NCBI GenBank assembly: GCA_029204225.1
Contig: CM055092.1
Span: forward strand, 67,085,923-67,149,922
Direction of reading: 5' to 3'
Origin: Diphasiastrum complanatum
Taxonomy: Eukaryota; Streptophyta; Lycopodiopsida; Lycopodiales; Lycopodiaceae
Length of the DNA stretch: 64,000 nt
Part shown: positions 1-11,038 of the stretch, piece after piece
Position numbering within the stretch: position 1 is the first letter of the stretch
Layout of the letters: each line of letters opens with the position of its first letter
The notes under the pieces: model-generated
Databases searched by the model: none
What the model was told of the DNA's origin: nothing
Seen by the model: the letters and a program-made list of their open reading frames with translations, nothing else
Translations under genes and position numbers: made by a program

Positions 1-345
1 GTTCTAGGCCATGCTTGCATGCTATTTTAGGGTTGTATAGTTCTTAGTTTAGTTAAAATTCTACAGAAGAGCTAGAATTAGGCTTAGATATTGCTCAGGA
101 CTTTTACCTCATATAGACATCAAGTTAAGACATCTGTTTTTTGCTTTAGTATAGCTTTTACTTGAGATAGATCTAGGCAAATTTTATATAAGGAGGACTA
201 GCGCCCACCTACATAGTTTCTGTGGTGAGTTAAAGCTGTTCTCTTCAATCAATTTATTGCTTAGTAATCTCTCAATCTGGTCTTCATGTGTGAGTGCTGA
301 TATGATTAGTACACTTCTAACTAGGAATTGAGTATTAGATTCCAA
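1..345 (+). mobile_element. Probable Ty1/copia-type LTR remnant (3' part of an LTR)
   Basis: This stretch reads as the right part of an LTR. A TATATAA box lies at 185-191 and is followed by about 155 bases that would be R-U5. The sequence ends in TTCCA a few bases before TGATATCAAAGC (348-359), which resembles the tRNA-iMet primer-binding site TGGTATCAGAGC used by most plant LTR elements. No TG start is visible because the window begins inside it. The copia gag-like coding that resumes at 12186 is the likely continuation of the same element, interrupted by the hAT insertion. The matching LTR is not in view, so the call rests on the TATA box and the binding site. Confidence 0.4.
185..191 (+). 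promoter_or_regulatory. TATA box of the LTR remnant
   Basis: TATATAA lies about 157 bases upstream of the putative primer-binding site, a usual spacing for a retrotransposon TATA box. The surrounding sequence is AT-rich, so this is suggestive only. Confidence 0.3.
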
Positions 346-616
346 TATGATATCAAAGCACCGGGTTCAGGTGTAAGAGACAATGTGTTGCTACTGGTCA
401 GCTAAGAGGTTGAGTGAGCTACGTGCTGCAAGGACAGGGATGCTGCTGGAAGACAACTTTTGAGAAGGTTTGCTGAACCTGAAGGATTGCTACTGCTAAA
501 GGACATCCTTGGAGAGAGAGCGCTACAGATCAGACATTTTTTTTTGCATTTGTCTTGTCTTGCACTTCTTCCGTACTTCACTTCCGTACTCCCTGTTTCC
601 TTAACTGTCTCACACC
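346..616 (+). other. Leader sequence upstream of the hAT gene, no gene seen
   Basis: The first part (348 to about 540) could be the untranslated leader of the copia-like element. The second part, T-rich and ending in a CT-rich stretch just before the ATG at 617, could be 5' UTR of the hAT transposase. No CATAGAA terminus of the kind found on the MITEs in this window is visible here. The left boundary of the hAT element therefore cannot be placed and may be deleted. Confidence 0.35.
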
Positions 617-2456
617 ATGCCTGCTGGAGATATGCCTGAGCTCTGGGGTGAGGTGGACCAAGACCCCGAGTTCGTTAGGTCTGACGTTCGGTCTGGGACG
701 CGTGGATGGTCCTGTAGGTTTTGTCATGCTCGTTTTGTTAGCACCCTCACTAGGCTGAAAGGCCATCTCCTTGGTGCTGTCAAGGGTGATGGCCGACGCT
801 TAGGCTCCCACCCTTGCCAACACATGCCTGCTCTGGAGCGTTGTAGGCTCATTGACATATATGGAGCTCGATTGACGTAGGCCGGTATGTCACTAGATCT
901 TGATGTATATGCAGTGGTGTCATCCACCCCACGGGATCCACTAGCTCCTCGTCCACCACCACCACGTCCTCCCCCACATCCTGTTCCTGCTCCTCCCCCT
1001 CAGCCTGATGCACATCCATCACTCGTTCCTCAGCCCACCGCACCACATCATACCGCACCACCACAGCCCACTGCACCACATCCCACCCCTCCTCCTGCTA
1101 CATCTATTCCAGTCGATGCATTTCCACAGCGTCCTCCTGCAGTCACTCAGATGACTCGCCCAGTGCAGACATTCTGGTTTCTTCGCTCTGAGTCGGCGCC
1201 AGATGGTCTCTCACAGGACACCCAGGACATACCATCCACTTTCCCTACACATCAGGATGATTTGGACTCCGATGATGAGGACGGTGATGATAGACAGCAT
1301 GGTGAGGCTGGTTCTTTTGGAGCTTCTTCGCCACCTTCTCTGGAGCCCCAACATCCCTCGCAGCCGCAACATCCCCCTCAGCCACCTCAGGCCCAGTTTC
1401 CCCCCCAGCCTCGGCACCCCCCTGCCACTGACATACCTCCTCTTGCTCCTCGTAGGGGTGCTTACCGCACTAGGGCATCTTCCAGCAGATCGTCTCACAG
1501 CTCCCAGTATAGACAACAGTCCATGGGGGAGTCTTTCCAGCCCCATCTTGAGGCCGAGGCCCATCAGGCTGTGGCAAACATGATCTATGAGCTGAACCTA
1601 CCATTTGCCATTGCTGACACGGAGCCCTTCAAGAGGGCTATAGCTGCAGTTGCTGCTGCAGGTCCACGCTTCCGGCCACCCGTGGCTGAGGCTATCCGTA
1701 CCACCTACCTTACGTCCAGGGTGGAGGATCTCGCCACACAGATGATGCCTCTTAGGAAGGCCTGGGAGAGTTATGGGTGCTCGATCATGTCTGATGGCTG
1801 GAGTGACACCCGCCGTCGGCCAGTAATCAACATACTGGTGTCCTGCTGCATGGGCACTATGTTCTATCGGGCGATTGATGCTAGTAGAGGTGGTGGGGTC
1901 ATTGACGGACAATTTATGTTCGATATCATCAGGAGGTTATCGAGGAGGTTGGCCCTGCCAACGTAGTGCAGGTTGTCACCGACAACGCAAGTAATTGCGT
2001 GAACATGCCTCACTTGCTACAGCAGCAGTACCCTGCTATTGTATGGACCCCCTGTGCTGCACATAGCATTGATCTTATATTGGGGGATATTGGCCGCTTG
2101 CCCTGGGTTCGCACGATAGCTGACATGGCACTTGCCGTGGTGACATTTATCACCCAGAAGAGGCGCGCCCTCGCCCTATTCCGCACCTTCAGTTCACTTG
2201 ATCTGAAGAAACCAGCTCCCACACGTTTTGCATTCGACCTGGTTGTCATGCATAAGCTTATTAGAGTCAGACATCAGCTCAGACACATGGCCACTAGTGT
2301 TGCATTTAGGGAGCTGCCTTTCTCTAGTAGGCCTGATGGTTTGAGATTTTTGAGGATTGTGTTTGACGATGATTTTTGGCGTCAGGCTGAGAGCATTACA
2401 TTGATGAGTCCGTTCTACCATGTTCTGAGGTTAGTTGATAGCGAGGGCAACACTAT
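617..2456 (+). pseudogene. hAT transposase (BED finger plus DUF659), N-terminal half, interrupted
   Basis: This is a DNA transposase of the plant hAT/DUF659 type. The ATG at 617 opens a BED-like zinc finger (WSCRFC, then RLKGHL and a distal Cys) of about 87 residues. An in-frame TAG at 878-880 follows, then a long proline- and histidine-rich linker (about 900-1500). The DUF659 core follows, with SDGW near 1792 and TDNASN near 1979, the two Asp positions expected of a hAT catalytic core. The 617 and 887 segments share one frame. A single frameshift near 1930 moves to the frame read from 1966. The reading frame runs into the gypsy LTR at 2457 and resumes at 8797. Stops, a frameshift and the insertion make it non-functional. 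Confidence 0.85.
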
Positions 2457-2814
2457 TGTTACGAGCTCGTAACCAGTGCCGAACCCTAGAGAACACAGAT
2501 AGGTCAGATACCACAGTCAGGGTCGTGTACAGCGTACATGACCAACAGGGCAAGACAGTGTGAGTAGTGTGCCCCAGCACGGTCCATAGCCATGGCGGGC
2601 CAAACACAGCCTAGGGACCCTGTCAGCAGGATAGGGCTCCCAATTGGGTCCCGACGTGCAGTCGGCCACGTCAGTGCCACGTGGCCGACACTTGGCAGTA
2701 GCATGCTACCAGTCCTCACATTGGGCTAGGAGGGGCTTACTCTATATCAGGGAGTAGGCAAGGTTGGGTGGATCAGTTAGTGTTTGCCCTACTGTGGTGT
2801 TAGGATCTATTACA
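2457..2814 (+). repeat. 5' LTR of the gypsy element
   Basis: The 358-bp LTR starts with TGTTACGAGCTCGTAA, which contains the 14-base palindrome TTACGAGCTCGTAA, and ends TATTACA. It differs from the 3' LTR by a few substitutions and by an extra 49 bases (about 2534-2582) that the 3' copy lacks. A TATATCA-like box sits near 2742. Confidence 0.95.
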
Positions 2815-2815
2815 C

Positions 2816-2827
2816 TGGTATCAGAGC
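2816..2827 (+). other. Primer-binding site, initiator tRNA-Met type
   Basis: TGGTATCAGAGC begins one base after the 5' LTR. It is complementary to the 3' end of plant initiator tRNA-Met, the usual primer of plant gypsy and copia elements. Confidence 0.9.
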
Positions 2828-3695
2828 CATCTCCATCCTAGGGAACTTAGTTTTCAGCAGTGGAGAAAGTAGCTAGATTGCTCAGAACTTCTTCAAGTTC
2901 TCAGAAAGAAATAGAGGAGGAGACTCGCTGTAGGAACAGTCTCCTACTGAGGAAATCTTGGTGGATTTACTTGCTGGTCAGAGAGAAATTAGTTAAAATT
3001 TCTAGAGCAGGTCCAGCGCTGTAAATTTAGTCTTCATCTCTGATTTTTGCCATCAGATTCAGGGAATTAGAGCGGTTTTTTGAGGAGAAAGGGTGGTGCT
3101 GATCCATCGCTGAGGGATCAGAAATCTACCTCTGAAATTTCAGAGAAATCTAAGGAAATTTGAAGGGATTTCAAACACTTTTTCTTAGCAGGGGCAGCGC
3201 TGGACAGGGAGATGAAAAATTAGTTTTTCATCACTGTTTTTGAGGATTTTTCAGTAGTTTGAACATCAAACTAGATTGCCACAGACCAGCGACCTACTAC
3301 TTGAAGTCAGATCAGAGTTTCAAGCAAGTTTTGGGCCTTCAATTTTAGAAAATTGGGCCAGACAGGTGGCTGTCCAGCCAGCGAGGGTAGGGAGACACCA
3401 AAATCAGAAATTGAAATACCTTTTGGGTCTCAAATCAGAAGTAAATGAGCCAGTTGGGTTGCAATCAGACCAGCGAGCTACACACCGTTTTGAAGCTTCA
3501 AACTGGCATTTTCCGGGACAGCAGGTCTGAAATCTTAGGGAAAAGAGCTGAAAGGGTTCCTCTTCATTCTTTCTTTGGAAGTACAGTCCTCAGAAATAGC
3601 TAAGTCATCTTTCCTTTCCCTTGTACAGTTGTAAATTAGTCTTTTAGACTTTTTTTTCCTTCAGAGGTTAAGGTAGCTCTCTTTCAGTTCCGAAG
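2828..3695 (+). other. Untranslated leader of the gypsy element
   Basis: About 870 bases lie between the primer-binding site and the gag start. A short open frame at 3276-3530 has no recognisable domain and is probably incidental. A packaging signal would be expected here but cannot be identified by eye. Confidence 0.5.
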
Positions 3696-4814
3696 ATGAC
3701 CACTCCTCAGGGACCTGATCAACCCCCGGAGAGAGGCTTCGACGAACTTGAAACAGAAGCCTTGGCTTATAGAAAAGGGAAGGAACCAATGGAAGTGGAA
3801 GAACAGGAACAGTTCGCCGAAGAACTCGACGAACTGGTTACCAAGGAGCAGTTTCTCCAATTGGTAACAGAAGTGGATGAACTAAAGTTGGCATTAGCCA
3901 ATTTCAAGTCCAGTGTGGACGACTCGTTCGCTGAACTCAAAAGCTTGATTTTGAGTTCTGCGAAAGGAAGCCTTCCCTCCACTTCTAAGTTATCCCCTTC
4001 TCCACTTCCATCAGTTTTGGGTGAGACTTTACGGTCTCACCCCAGTGTTTTTAAAGACTTAAAACCTCCTACTTTTAATGGGGAAGAGAAGGATAGAAGT
4101 GCAGATATTCTACAAACCTTCTCCAGCAAATGGAAGAACATTCATGCTCTTAAACAGTCCCCTGACCATTTGCAAGCTATTGAGGCCAGTCTTTCCTTAG
4201 GGCCTATGGCCTATAAGTGGTGGTTAAATCTCCAGGAGACTGGGCAGACTCCCCGGTCATGGAAAGCTTTTGAAGAAGCTTTCCTAAGAGAATTTCTACC
4301 AGAGAATGAACTTGATAGAGTCTGGGAAGCCTGGGAAAGAACAGTAATGGACAAGTCCCTCATCCAATATATCTCGCAGTATTGAGAAGCAATTTTAAAG
4401 ATTAAAAATATGGATGACTATCAGAAAATCAGGGGATTTGTCCGTGGCCTCAAAGATGAATATAAAGTAGAGGTCCAGAGAAACTCACCTACTACCCTTG
4501 AGCAAGCTCTCAGATATGCTCAAATCTATGATGATTCAGTGGGTAGGAAGAGAGCGAGACAACAACCACTTTCTGAGCAGCCTCCTCAGAAAGACTTTCA
4601 ATTTAAAAAGAAAATTTTAAAAAGAAAGAAAGAAGATAAATTTAAAAGTGAAGCTCCTCAGAAACGCCCTTCACTCATACAGCCCTTAAAACCAGATGAT
4701 TTTGAGAAAGCCAAACAAGAACGTTTGTGCTTTGTGTGTATGGGCAAGGGACACACAGTCAGACAGTGTCCCAAGGGGCCTTTCACTAAAAAAGATAAGA
4801 AAGATAAAAAATAA
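3696..4814 (+). pseudogene. Gag polyprotein of the gypsy element
   Basis: The ATG at 3696 opens a capsid-type protein. A Glu-rich, partly coiled N-terminus is followed by a retrotrans_gag-like region (YKWWLNLQ, W..F...FL..F near 4215-4300). A basic Lys-rich linker precedes one zinc knuckle, CFVCMGKGHTVRQC (about 4729-4770), the CX2CX4HX4C nucleic-acid-binding motif. It is a single frame broken by TGA at 4383-4385. The TAA at 4812-4814 may be a further nonsense mutation, because protease continues in the same frame, so gag and pol were probably one ORF. Confidence 0.85.
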
Positions 4815-4850
4815 GTTCATCTTGTTCAGACTTTATGTTTCCCCAGTGAC

Positions 4851-5375
4851 TTGGCAGCTTCCGAGATCAAAGTGTATCATGAAGATCATGAACACTGTTG
4901 CCAGCTGACCTCTGCAATGCTAGCGAGACCCTTCAGTTTTGGGCCGCATGACCTAGTACGTATGCATGGGAAAGTTGGTAACCAGTCAGTAAGAGTTATG
5001 GTTGATGATGGGGCAACCCATAATTTCATCAACTACACCCTGGTTAAAAAGCTTAAACTTCCAGAAGTACCTAGTCAGCATAGGTACATAGTTTCATTAG
5101 CTAAGGGTGAAGATAAAAAAATATGGGAAACTATGGTAAGTAAGTTAAATCTTGGTATTCAAGGGTACCAAGATGAAATAAACTTTCAGATAATGCACCT
5201 GGATCGAACAGATATTGTTCTCGGGAGAGATTGGCTCTACAGTTTAGGACCTTCCCTCCACAGAAACTATCAGGAGAACACCCTCAGCTTTCAGCATAAA
5301 GGCCGAGAGATCCAGTTGCATGGGGAGCATGATGTTCCCAACAGCCCTATGGTCTGCAGTTCAGAGCTCTGTTAG
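4851..5375 (+). pseudogene. Aspartic protease domain of the gypsy element
   Basis: This is the retropepsin-like domain that would process the Gag-Pol polyprotein. The active-site region reads VDDGATHNFIN near 5000, with DGA in place of the more common D(S/T)G, as is usual in plant gypsy elements. LGRDWL near 5220 is the conserved second half. It is in frame with gag and is closed by TAG at 5373-5375, with another TAG at 5454. A closely related but more decayed copy lies on the minus strand at 15623-16093. Confidence 0.8.
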
Positions 5376-5483
5376 CTAATCGGAGACGAAGACCATCAGG
5401 TATTCTTATGTGACTTTCAGTTTATTCCTGAAGTTTCTATTTCCAGTTCTATTTAGCAGAAAATCAGTAAATTAGAAACTTTA

Positions 5484-6150
5484 TTGTCTAAATTTAAAGA
5501 TGTTTTTTCTGAAGATTTGCCACATGGTTTACCACCTAGCAGAGAGGTAGATCATGTAATAAACCTAGTACCAGGTACAGCACCTGTTTCTAAACCTGTG
5601 TATCGGGTCAGCCGAACAGAGGATGAAGAAATAACTAGGCAGTTAACAGACTATCTTGGGAAAGGCCAAATTCAGACCAGTAGTTCACCATGGGCCTCAC
5701 TAGTCCTATTGGTGAAAAAGAAAGAGGGGTCTATGCGTCTTTGCATAGATTACAGAGCCCTCAATAAAGTCACAATTAAGAATAAATACCCTATGCCTCG
5801 GGCAAACGAGTTGTTTGACCAACTCGACGGGGCTAAGTTTTTCAGCAAAATAGACCTCAGATCGGGATATCATCAAGTCCGTATAAAATCGGAAGATGTC
5901 TCGAAAACAGCTTTTAGGACTCGTCACGGTCATTATGAGTTTAAGGTGATGCCATTTGGGCTCACAAATGCTCCAGCTACCTTTATGACCTTGATGAACA
6001 GTGTCCTCAGACCATACTTGGGTAAGTTTGTAGTCGTATTTTTAGATGACATCCTCGTTTACAGCAAAACGAGGAAGGAGCATCTAAAACACCTCAGAAA
6101 GGTGTTTTGATTGCTCAGAAAGCATAAGCTCTATGCTAAACAATCCAGTG
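5484..6150 (+). pseudogene. Reverse transcriptase domain of the gypsy element
   Basis: Typical gypsy reverse transcriptase blocks are visible in order: [48 protein letters not shown] and the catalytic box [12 protein letters not shown] (about 6030-6065). The polymerase would copy the element RNA into DNA. The frame is the same as gag. TGA at 6108 and a 1-base frameshift near 6150 interrupt it, after which the protein continues in the frame read from 6179. Confidence 0.9.
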
Positions 6151-6159
6151 TGAATTCTT

Positions 6160-6830
6160 TGTTGAAGAAGTAGCATATTTGGGTCACATTATCTCTTCAG
6201 ATGGGATTAAGATGGACCCAAATAAGGTTAAAGCCATACTCAGTTGGCTGAGACCTCAGAATATTTTGGAACTTCAGATCTTTCTTGGTCTTGCGGGATA
6301 TTACAAACGATTTGTCAAGGAATATGCTCAGATAGCAGTTCTTATGACAAATCTCCTTAAGGGGAAGGGAAAGGAGTTCATTTGGGAGTCCGCACAACAG
6401 GAGAGCTTTGATGCTCTCAAAATAGCCTCAGCTACAGCACCAGTTTTAAAAGTCGTCGACTCCAATCAGCCATTTGTGGTCGAAACAGATGCTAGCGACT
6501 TTGCAGTAGGTGTTGTGCTAACTCAGGGCAGACGACCAGTTGCGTTCGAGAGTAAAAAACTCGAGCCAGCTCAGACTAGGTACAGTGCCTATGAAAAGGA
6601 ACTCTTTTCTATAGTACATGCCCTTAAGACTTGGAGGCATTATTTGTATGTTGCCAATTTTGAGGTCCTGACAGACCATGAGAGTCTCAGATACCTTTGC
6701 AATCAACCTGAGCTTAGAGGTCGGAAAGCTCGTTGGGCAGAGTTGATGCAAGAGTTTGACATGTCTATCAGATATAGGCGTGGAAAATTCAATACAGTAG
6801 CAGATGCCCTTAGCAGAATGCCTATGATAA
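6160..6830 (+). pseudogene. Connection and RNase H domain of the gypsy element
   Basis: The frame reads from the LGHIIS block at about 6179 through the connection region ([13 protein letters not shown]) into RNase H. All four acidic positions appear intact: [27 protein letters not shown] and VADALSR. The enzyme removes the RNA strand during reverse transcription. Downstream is an acidic, Asp/Glu/Ser-rich linker (about 7000-7070). Confidence 0.9.
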
Positions 6831-7099
6831 ACGAGCTGAGTTTTACTCAGATTCGTAATGAGTTACTCGAGTCCTTGAGAGGGAAATACCAGCATGATGC
6901 ATTCTTCTCTACTATCTGGAACTCAGTCCAGAGCAGACAGTTACAGACTCCAGAACCAGTTCCCGGGGCTGGTGCCAGTTCATCCAAGAATACGGCAACT
7001 TCTGTTGAGGATGATGATGAGTCCGGGTATACGTCGTCAGATGACGTTGAGGATTCTGAGCCTGTATTACCCAAGCAAACCCCAGTGGTTGAGGGTCAG

Positions 7100-7988
7100 T
7101 TGACTCAAGGATTCAAATGGAAACAGTATTCCATTGAAGATGAGTACTTGCTCTATAGAGATAGAGTATGTGTCCCCAACTCAGAGGATTATAGGCAGCA
7201 GGTCCTATATGAATGTCATGACAATCCTAGCGCGGGACACCCAGGCATACAGAAGACCTATGAGCTTCTTCGTAGGCAATTTTTCTGGCCCAGTATGAAA
7301 AAGGACGTCCACCAGTATGTAACCAGTTGCCAGAAATGTCAAGTAAATAAAGCAGAGTGTTTAAAGGCAGGAGGGTTGTTGCATCCCTTAGAAATACCAG
7401 CTGGTAAATGGGAGAGTATCTCCATGGATTTTATAGTAAACCCAAAAGGGTAATGACGCTATATGGGTCACAGTTGACCGTCTGAGCAAAATGGCTCATT
7501 TCATTCCGACCAAAACAACCGTTAGAGCTCTAGAGTTAGCGAGGTTGTTTGTAGACGGGCTATTTAAATTGTACGGTCTACCTTCCGGCATAGTCAGCGA
7601 CCGGGACAGTAAGTTTATTGGAAATTTTTGGAGGGAAGTATTCCATCATCTCCATACTAAACTTAATATGAGTACCACCGACCATCCACAGACGGACGGT
7701 CAAACAGAAAGGGTAAATCAAGTGCTGGAGGATATGCTTCGTGCATACGTCACCAAGAAGCAGACTAATTGGGAGGAGTATCTCTCGATATTAGAGTTTG
7801 CTTACAACAGTACCAAACATTCAGCTACGGGATACAGCCCATTTATGTTGATGTACGGTTTTCAGCGACGCTCACCCACAGCCGTAGGGTTTAAACAAGA
7901 AAAAGTTGAAGCAGCCAGAAACTTTTTAGAGGACCTAAACCAAATGATAGAACATGCTAAGCGTAGCATTAGGCAGTCCCAGGATTGA
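7100..7988 (+). pseudogene. Integrase (zinc-binding and DDE core) of the gypsy element
   Basis: The HHCC zinc-binding module spans about 7206-7340 (YECHDN, AGHPG, CQKCQ). A frameshift lies near 7445. The DDE core then reads WVTVDRLSKMAHF, SDRDSKFIGNFW and VNQVLEDML, so the three catalytic acids are present. The YNSTKHSATGYSPF block near 7805 is typical of Ty3/gypsy. TGA at 7986-7988 interrupts it, and the same frame continues into the C-terminal domain. Confidence 0.9.
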
Positions 7989-8471
7989 GCCAGGCATTAT
8001 GCAGATCCACACAGACGGGATGTGCAGTTCTCCACTGGTGAGAAAGTCTACTTGAGAGTCCCAGTTGACTCTAAAACCCTCAAATCAAGAGTGTGTGCTA
8101 AGTTGTCTCCAAGGTATTGTGGTCCCTTTACCATCAGTAGGAGACCAGGCAAGGTCACCTATGAACTAGAACTCCCACACAACAGTAAGGTTTTTCCAGT
8201 CTTTCATGTAAGTCAGTTACGAAAAGCCTTAACCAGATCAGACAATCTGGTAGGGGACAGTGTTCTAGTTCTCCCATTGGATCCTCAGCAACCTCCACAT
8301 GAACCAGAGGAGATTCTTGATAGTAGAGAGACGCAGACTCGTCATACTCTATACCGAGAATATCTGGTTAAGTGGAATGATCAGCCTGTTGAGAATGCCA
8401 CTTGGGAAAGAGGCAGCGTCCTTCGCAAGATTTTTCCAGACTTTGTCTTAGAGGACCAAGACGGTTCTTAA
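7989..8471 (+). pseudogene. Integrase C-terminal region with GPF module and chromodomain
   Basis: The GPY/F-type module (YCGPFTISRRPGKVTYEL, near 8115) is followed by a chromodomain-like segment (EEILDSRET, then YREYLVKWNDQPVENATWE, about 8312-8410). In chromoviruses this fold guides integration to particular chromatin. The open part runs 8022-8471 in frame with the integrase core, ending just before the polypurine tract. Confidence 0.88.
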
Positions 8472-8482
8472 GGGGGAGGGAG
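8470..8482 (+). other. Polypurine tract of the gypsy element
   Basis: AAGGGGGAGGGAG directly abuts the TG of the 3' LTR at 8483. It is the expected plus-strand primer for reverse transcription. Confidence 0.9.
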
Positions 8483-8791
8483 TGTTACGAGCTCGTAACC
8501 AGTGCCGAACCCTAGAGAACACAGATAGGTCAGATACCACAGTCAGGGTCGTGTCCAGCGTCATAGCCATGGCGGGCCTAACACAGCCTAGGGACCCTAT
8601 CAGCAGGATAGGGCTCCCAGTTGGGTCCCGACGTACAGTCGGCCACGTCAGTGCCACGTGGCCGACACTTGGCAGTAGCATGCTACCAGTCCTCACACTG
8701 GGCTAGGAGGGGCTTACTCTATATCAGGGAGTAGGCAAGGTTGGGTGGATCAGTTAGTGTTTGCCCTACTGTGGTGTTAGGATCTATTACA
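8483..8791 (+). repeat. 3' LTR of the gypsy element
   Basis: This 309-bp copy is nearly identical to the 5' LTR apart from lacking 49 bases. It is followed immediately by the ACTAT duplication and by resumption of the hAT coding sequence. Confidence 0.95.
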
Positions 8792-8796
8792 ACTAT

Positions 8797-11038
8797 GGGC
8801 CTTATCTACGTGTTCATGGAAAGGATTGGATAGCTGCTGAAGCAGCATTTTTTCTTTGAGGACAGGTATGAAATTTGATGGTAATTTTAGTCATTTGTTG
8901 TTTTGGAATCTGTCTATTGTAATTGAAATAGGTTTGCTATCATCTTCGCATCTTCGGATTTATTCGTTGACATGTCATTAACTATGTGAAACAGGATGGT
9001 GGTGTTGCGGGACATCTGGGAGCGCAGGTGGAATTGGTTCCATAGGCTGATTCACTCTGTTGCCCACCTATTGCATCCCATGTTGCTATCTGAGCGGCAG
9101 GCAGCAAACATGGAGCTAGGTTTGGATTGGTTGAGATATTTGGATGGAGTCGCCAGACACTTCACTGACATAGATGTTGTTGAGACACAGTACATTGCCT
9201 TCGAGAGCAGGTAGGTGTGTTTAGCCACCACGCGGCGCTGAATCCCAGCAGGAGAGAGCGGTGACTTGGTGGAACCTCTATGGTTCTGCATGCCCAACTC
9301 TACAAAGGCTGGCCTTGTGAGTGCTATCACAGGTATTCCTTTACCCACCAAATTCTATGAGATTAAAGATGGGTGTTAAATGGATGGAATTAACTAATGC
9401 GCTTTATTGAACTTTATGACTGTCAATAGGATTGTTCCTCCAGTGTATGCGAGTGCAACTGGAGCACATTTTCTTTGATCCACACGAAGAAGCGTAATCG
9501 CCTTTCTATTGCACAGATGACACGGCTGGTTTTTTGCAACACCAATGCAAGGTTGAGTGACAGACTTGCATCTATTGTGGACCCTCTAGAGGTGTTGCCC
9601 TCAGAGTGTTTACTAGGCGATGATGATCCAGCTGATTCCACCACGCCCATGCCGAGGGCTGATGTTGCGGCTGACATTGCAGCAGAGACAGAGAGAGAGT
9701 TGTTGCGGGTTAGACGGTTATTGATGGACAGAGTGTGTCATGATCAGGATACAGGTGCTGGCCAGGGGACAGGTATGGGCATGGGTGCTGATGAGGAGGA
9801 TGGGGATGATGATGATGATGATTTGGGTATTTCTGCTCCAGGATTGGAGACCATGGCTGAGGCAGATCTTGATGTTGAGCTTGAGGCAAAGTTTGAGGCA
9901 GAGTATGAGGCAGACATAGGCTATGGCCTGGAGCATGATCGATTACAGAGGATGATGGCAGGGATGTATGAGCCACCTCTACCAGAGAGGATGTGTACCG
10001 ACCTGATCCACTACCAGAGGATATACAGCATGAGAGAGAGACAGTGGATGCAGCACATGTTGGGGATGCTGACCATATGGCACAGGATGCTTTTGCAGGG
10101 GATTGGGTGGAGATGCATGTGCCACAGTGGGAGGGATTGATGGTGTGCGGGATTCATAGGCCCCTGCAGATGTTCATGTTCATGATGATGCAGATCGGAC
10201 CCGCCGTGTTTGCCAGAGGACCATGTCAGACCTCCTTCGGTATGGAGATGACAAGGATGCCATTGATGATATAGGTTGGCTCTCACCACATGCACGTACT
10301 CAGCCACATCCAGCACCATCAGTTGCTGGTTCACATATAGCTGCCACTCGTACGGCTCTTACTCATGTAGCTCCCAGGCATACAGTGCCGACACATACAT
10401 CTACTTATACAGTTGCCCCCCACATTCCACCATCTGCACCTGCACGTCGCCTCCCAGGGCCACCTCGTCATGTTACACCGGCCTTTTCGATTGGTGTACA
10501 GCCTCGGCCTCATCTTACAGCAGCTGCACCATGGCCTACTCCTGCCATGCCAGAGGGTTCGACTCATAGACCCCTTCTCCCAGCAAGTTATTGTCCACGA
10601 GGAGCTGTCCTTCACCAGCCTGCAGTACAGCCGTATTCATACACGCCGCCTACATTCAGGGTGCCTGCATCTCGTGCCACACCTATTCCTGCATCAGCGG
10701 CACCTCCTACTGCATCTGCTTCCACAACACCAGCTCGTAGGCGTTTAGGAAGGCCTCCAGGATCTGCTTGGGGGTCTTCTCTGAGAGGCAGAGGTCCTAG
10801 TCAGACAGTGGCACGTAGACAAAGAGGGAGGCCGCGTGGCTCTGGCAGAGGTGCATCTCGCATCACTTTGTCAGGGACACAGACTGAGGGAGAGGTTTCA
10901 CATGACTTCAGTCAGGGTGCGACAGAGGAGGATGAGCTGGATGATTTTGATGATTCGGATGCCACAGCCATTTTGAGGACATGTCATGTACATTGTCATC
11001 TAGTTCATTGTTGTTCCATTCACACTGTTTTATTTTGA
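8797..11038 (+). pseudogene. hAT transposase, C-terminal half with dimerisation domain and AT-hook tail
   Basis: This continues the gene from 2456. Predicted exons are 8797-8865, 8995-9332 and 9430-11038, with GT-AG introns between. The second exon holds the hAT C-terminal block (WERRWNWFHRLIHSVAHLLHP, TWWNLYGSACPTLQRLAL). The third begins SSSVCECNWSTFSLIHTKKRNRL, the conserved hAT dimerisation end. Stops at 8831 (TAG) and 9318 (TGA) and frameshifts between 9990 and 10220 break it. After the dimerisation region comes an acidic stretch, then a long Pro/Ala/Ser/Thr/His-rich tail with two AT-hook-like motifs (RRLGRPPGS, RQRGRPRGSGRG, near 10735-10855) and an acidic end. Confidence 0.8.

Larger units (their letters stand above)
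2457..8791 (+). mobile_element. Full-length Ty3/gypsy chromovirus-type LTR retrotransposon, decayed
   Basis: The 6335-bp element begins TGTTACGAGCTCG and ends CTATTACA. It is flanked by perfect 5-bp target-site duplications ACTAT (2452-2456 and 8792-8796). It has a tRNA-iMet binding site at 2816-2827 and a polypurine tract at 8470-8482. The domain order is gag, protease, reverse transcriptase, RNase H, integrase and C-terminal chromodomain, which is the Ty3/gypsy chromovirus order. Coding is broken by in-frame stops at 4383, 4812, 5373, 5454, 6108 and 7986 and by frameshifts near 6150 and 7445. The LTRs remain very similar to each other apart from one 49-bp indel. It sits inside the hAT transposase gene. 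Confidence 0.95.

Noticed and set aside
887-1966. Proline-rich ORF as an independent extensin-like gene
   Set aside because: It is in the same frame as the BED finger upstream and runs directly into the DUF659 core. It is the linker of the hAT transposase, not a cell-wall protein.
10011-10615. Minus-strand and alternate-frame His/Trp/Arg-rich ORFs in the hAT tail
   Set aside because: They are shadows of the low-complexity Pro/Ala/Thr-rich coding sequence on the plus strand.
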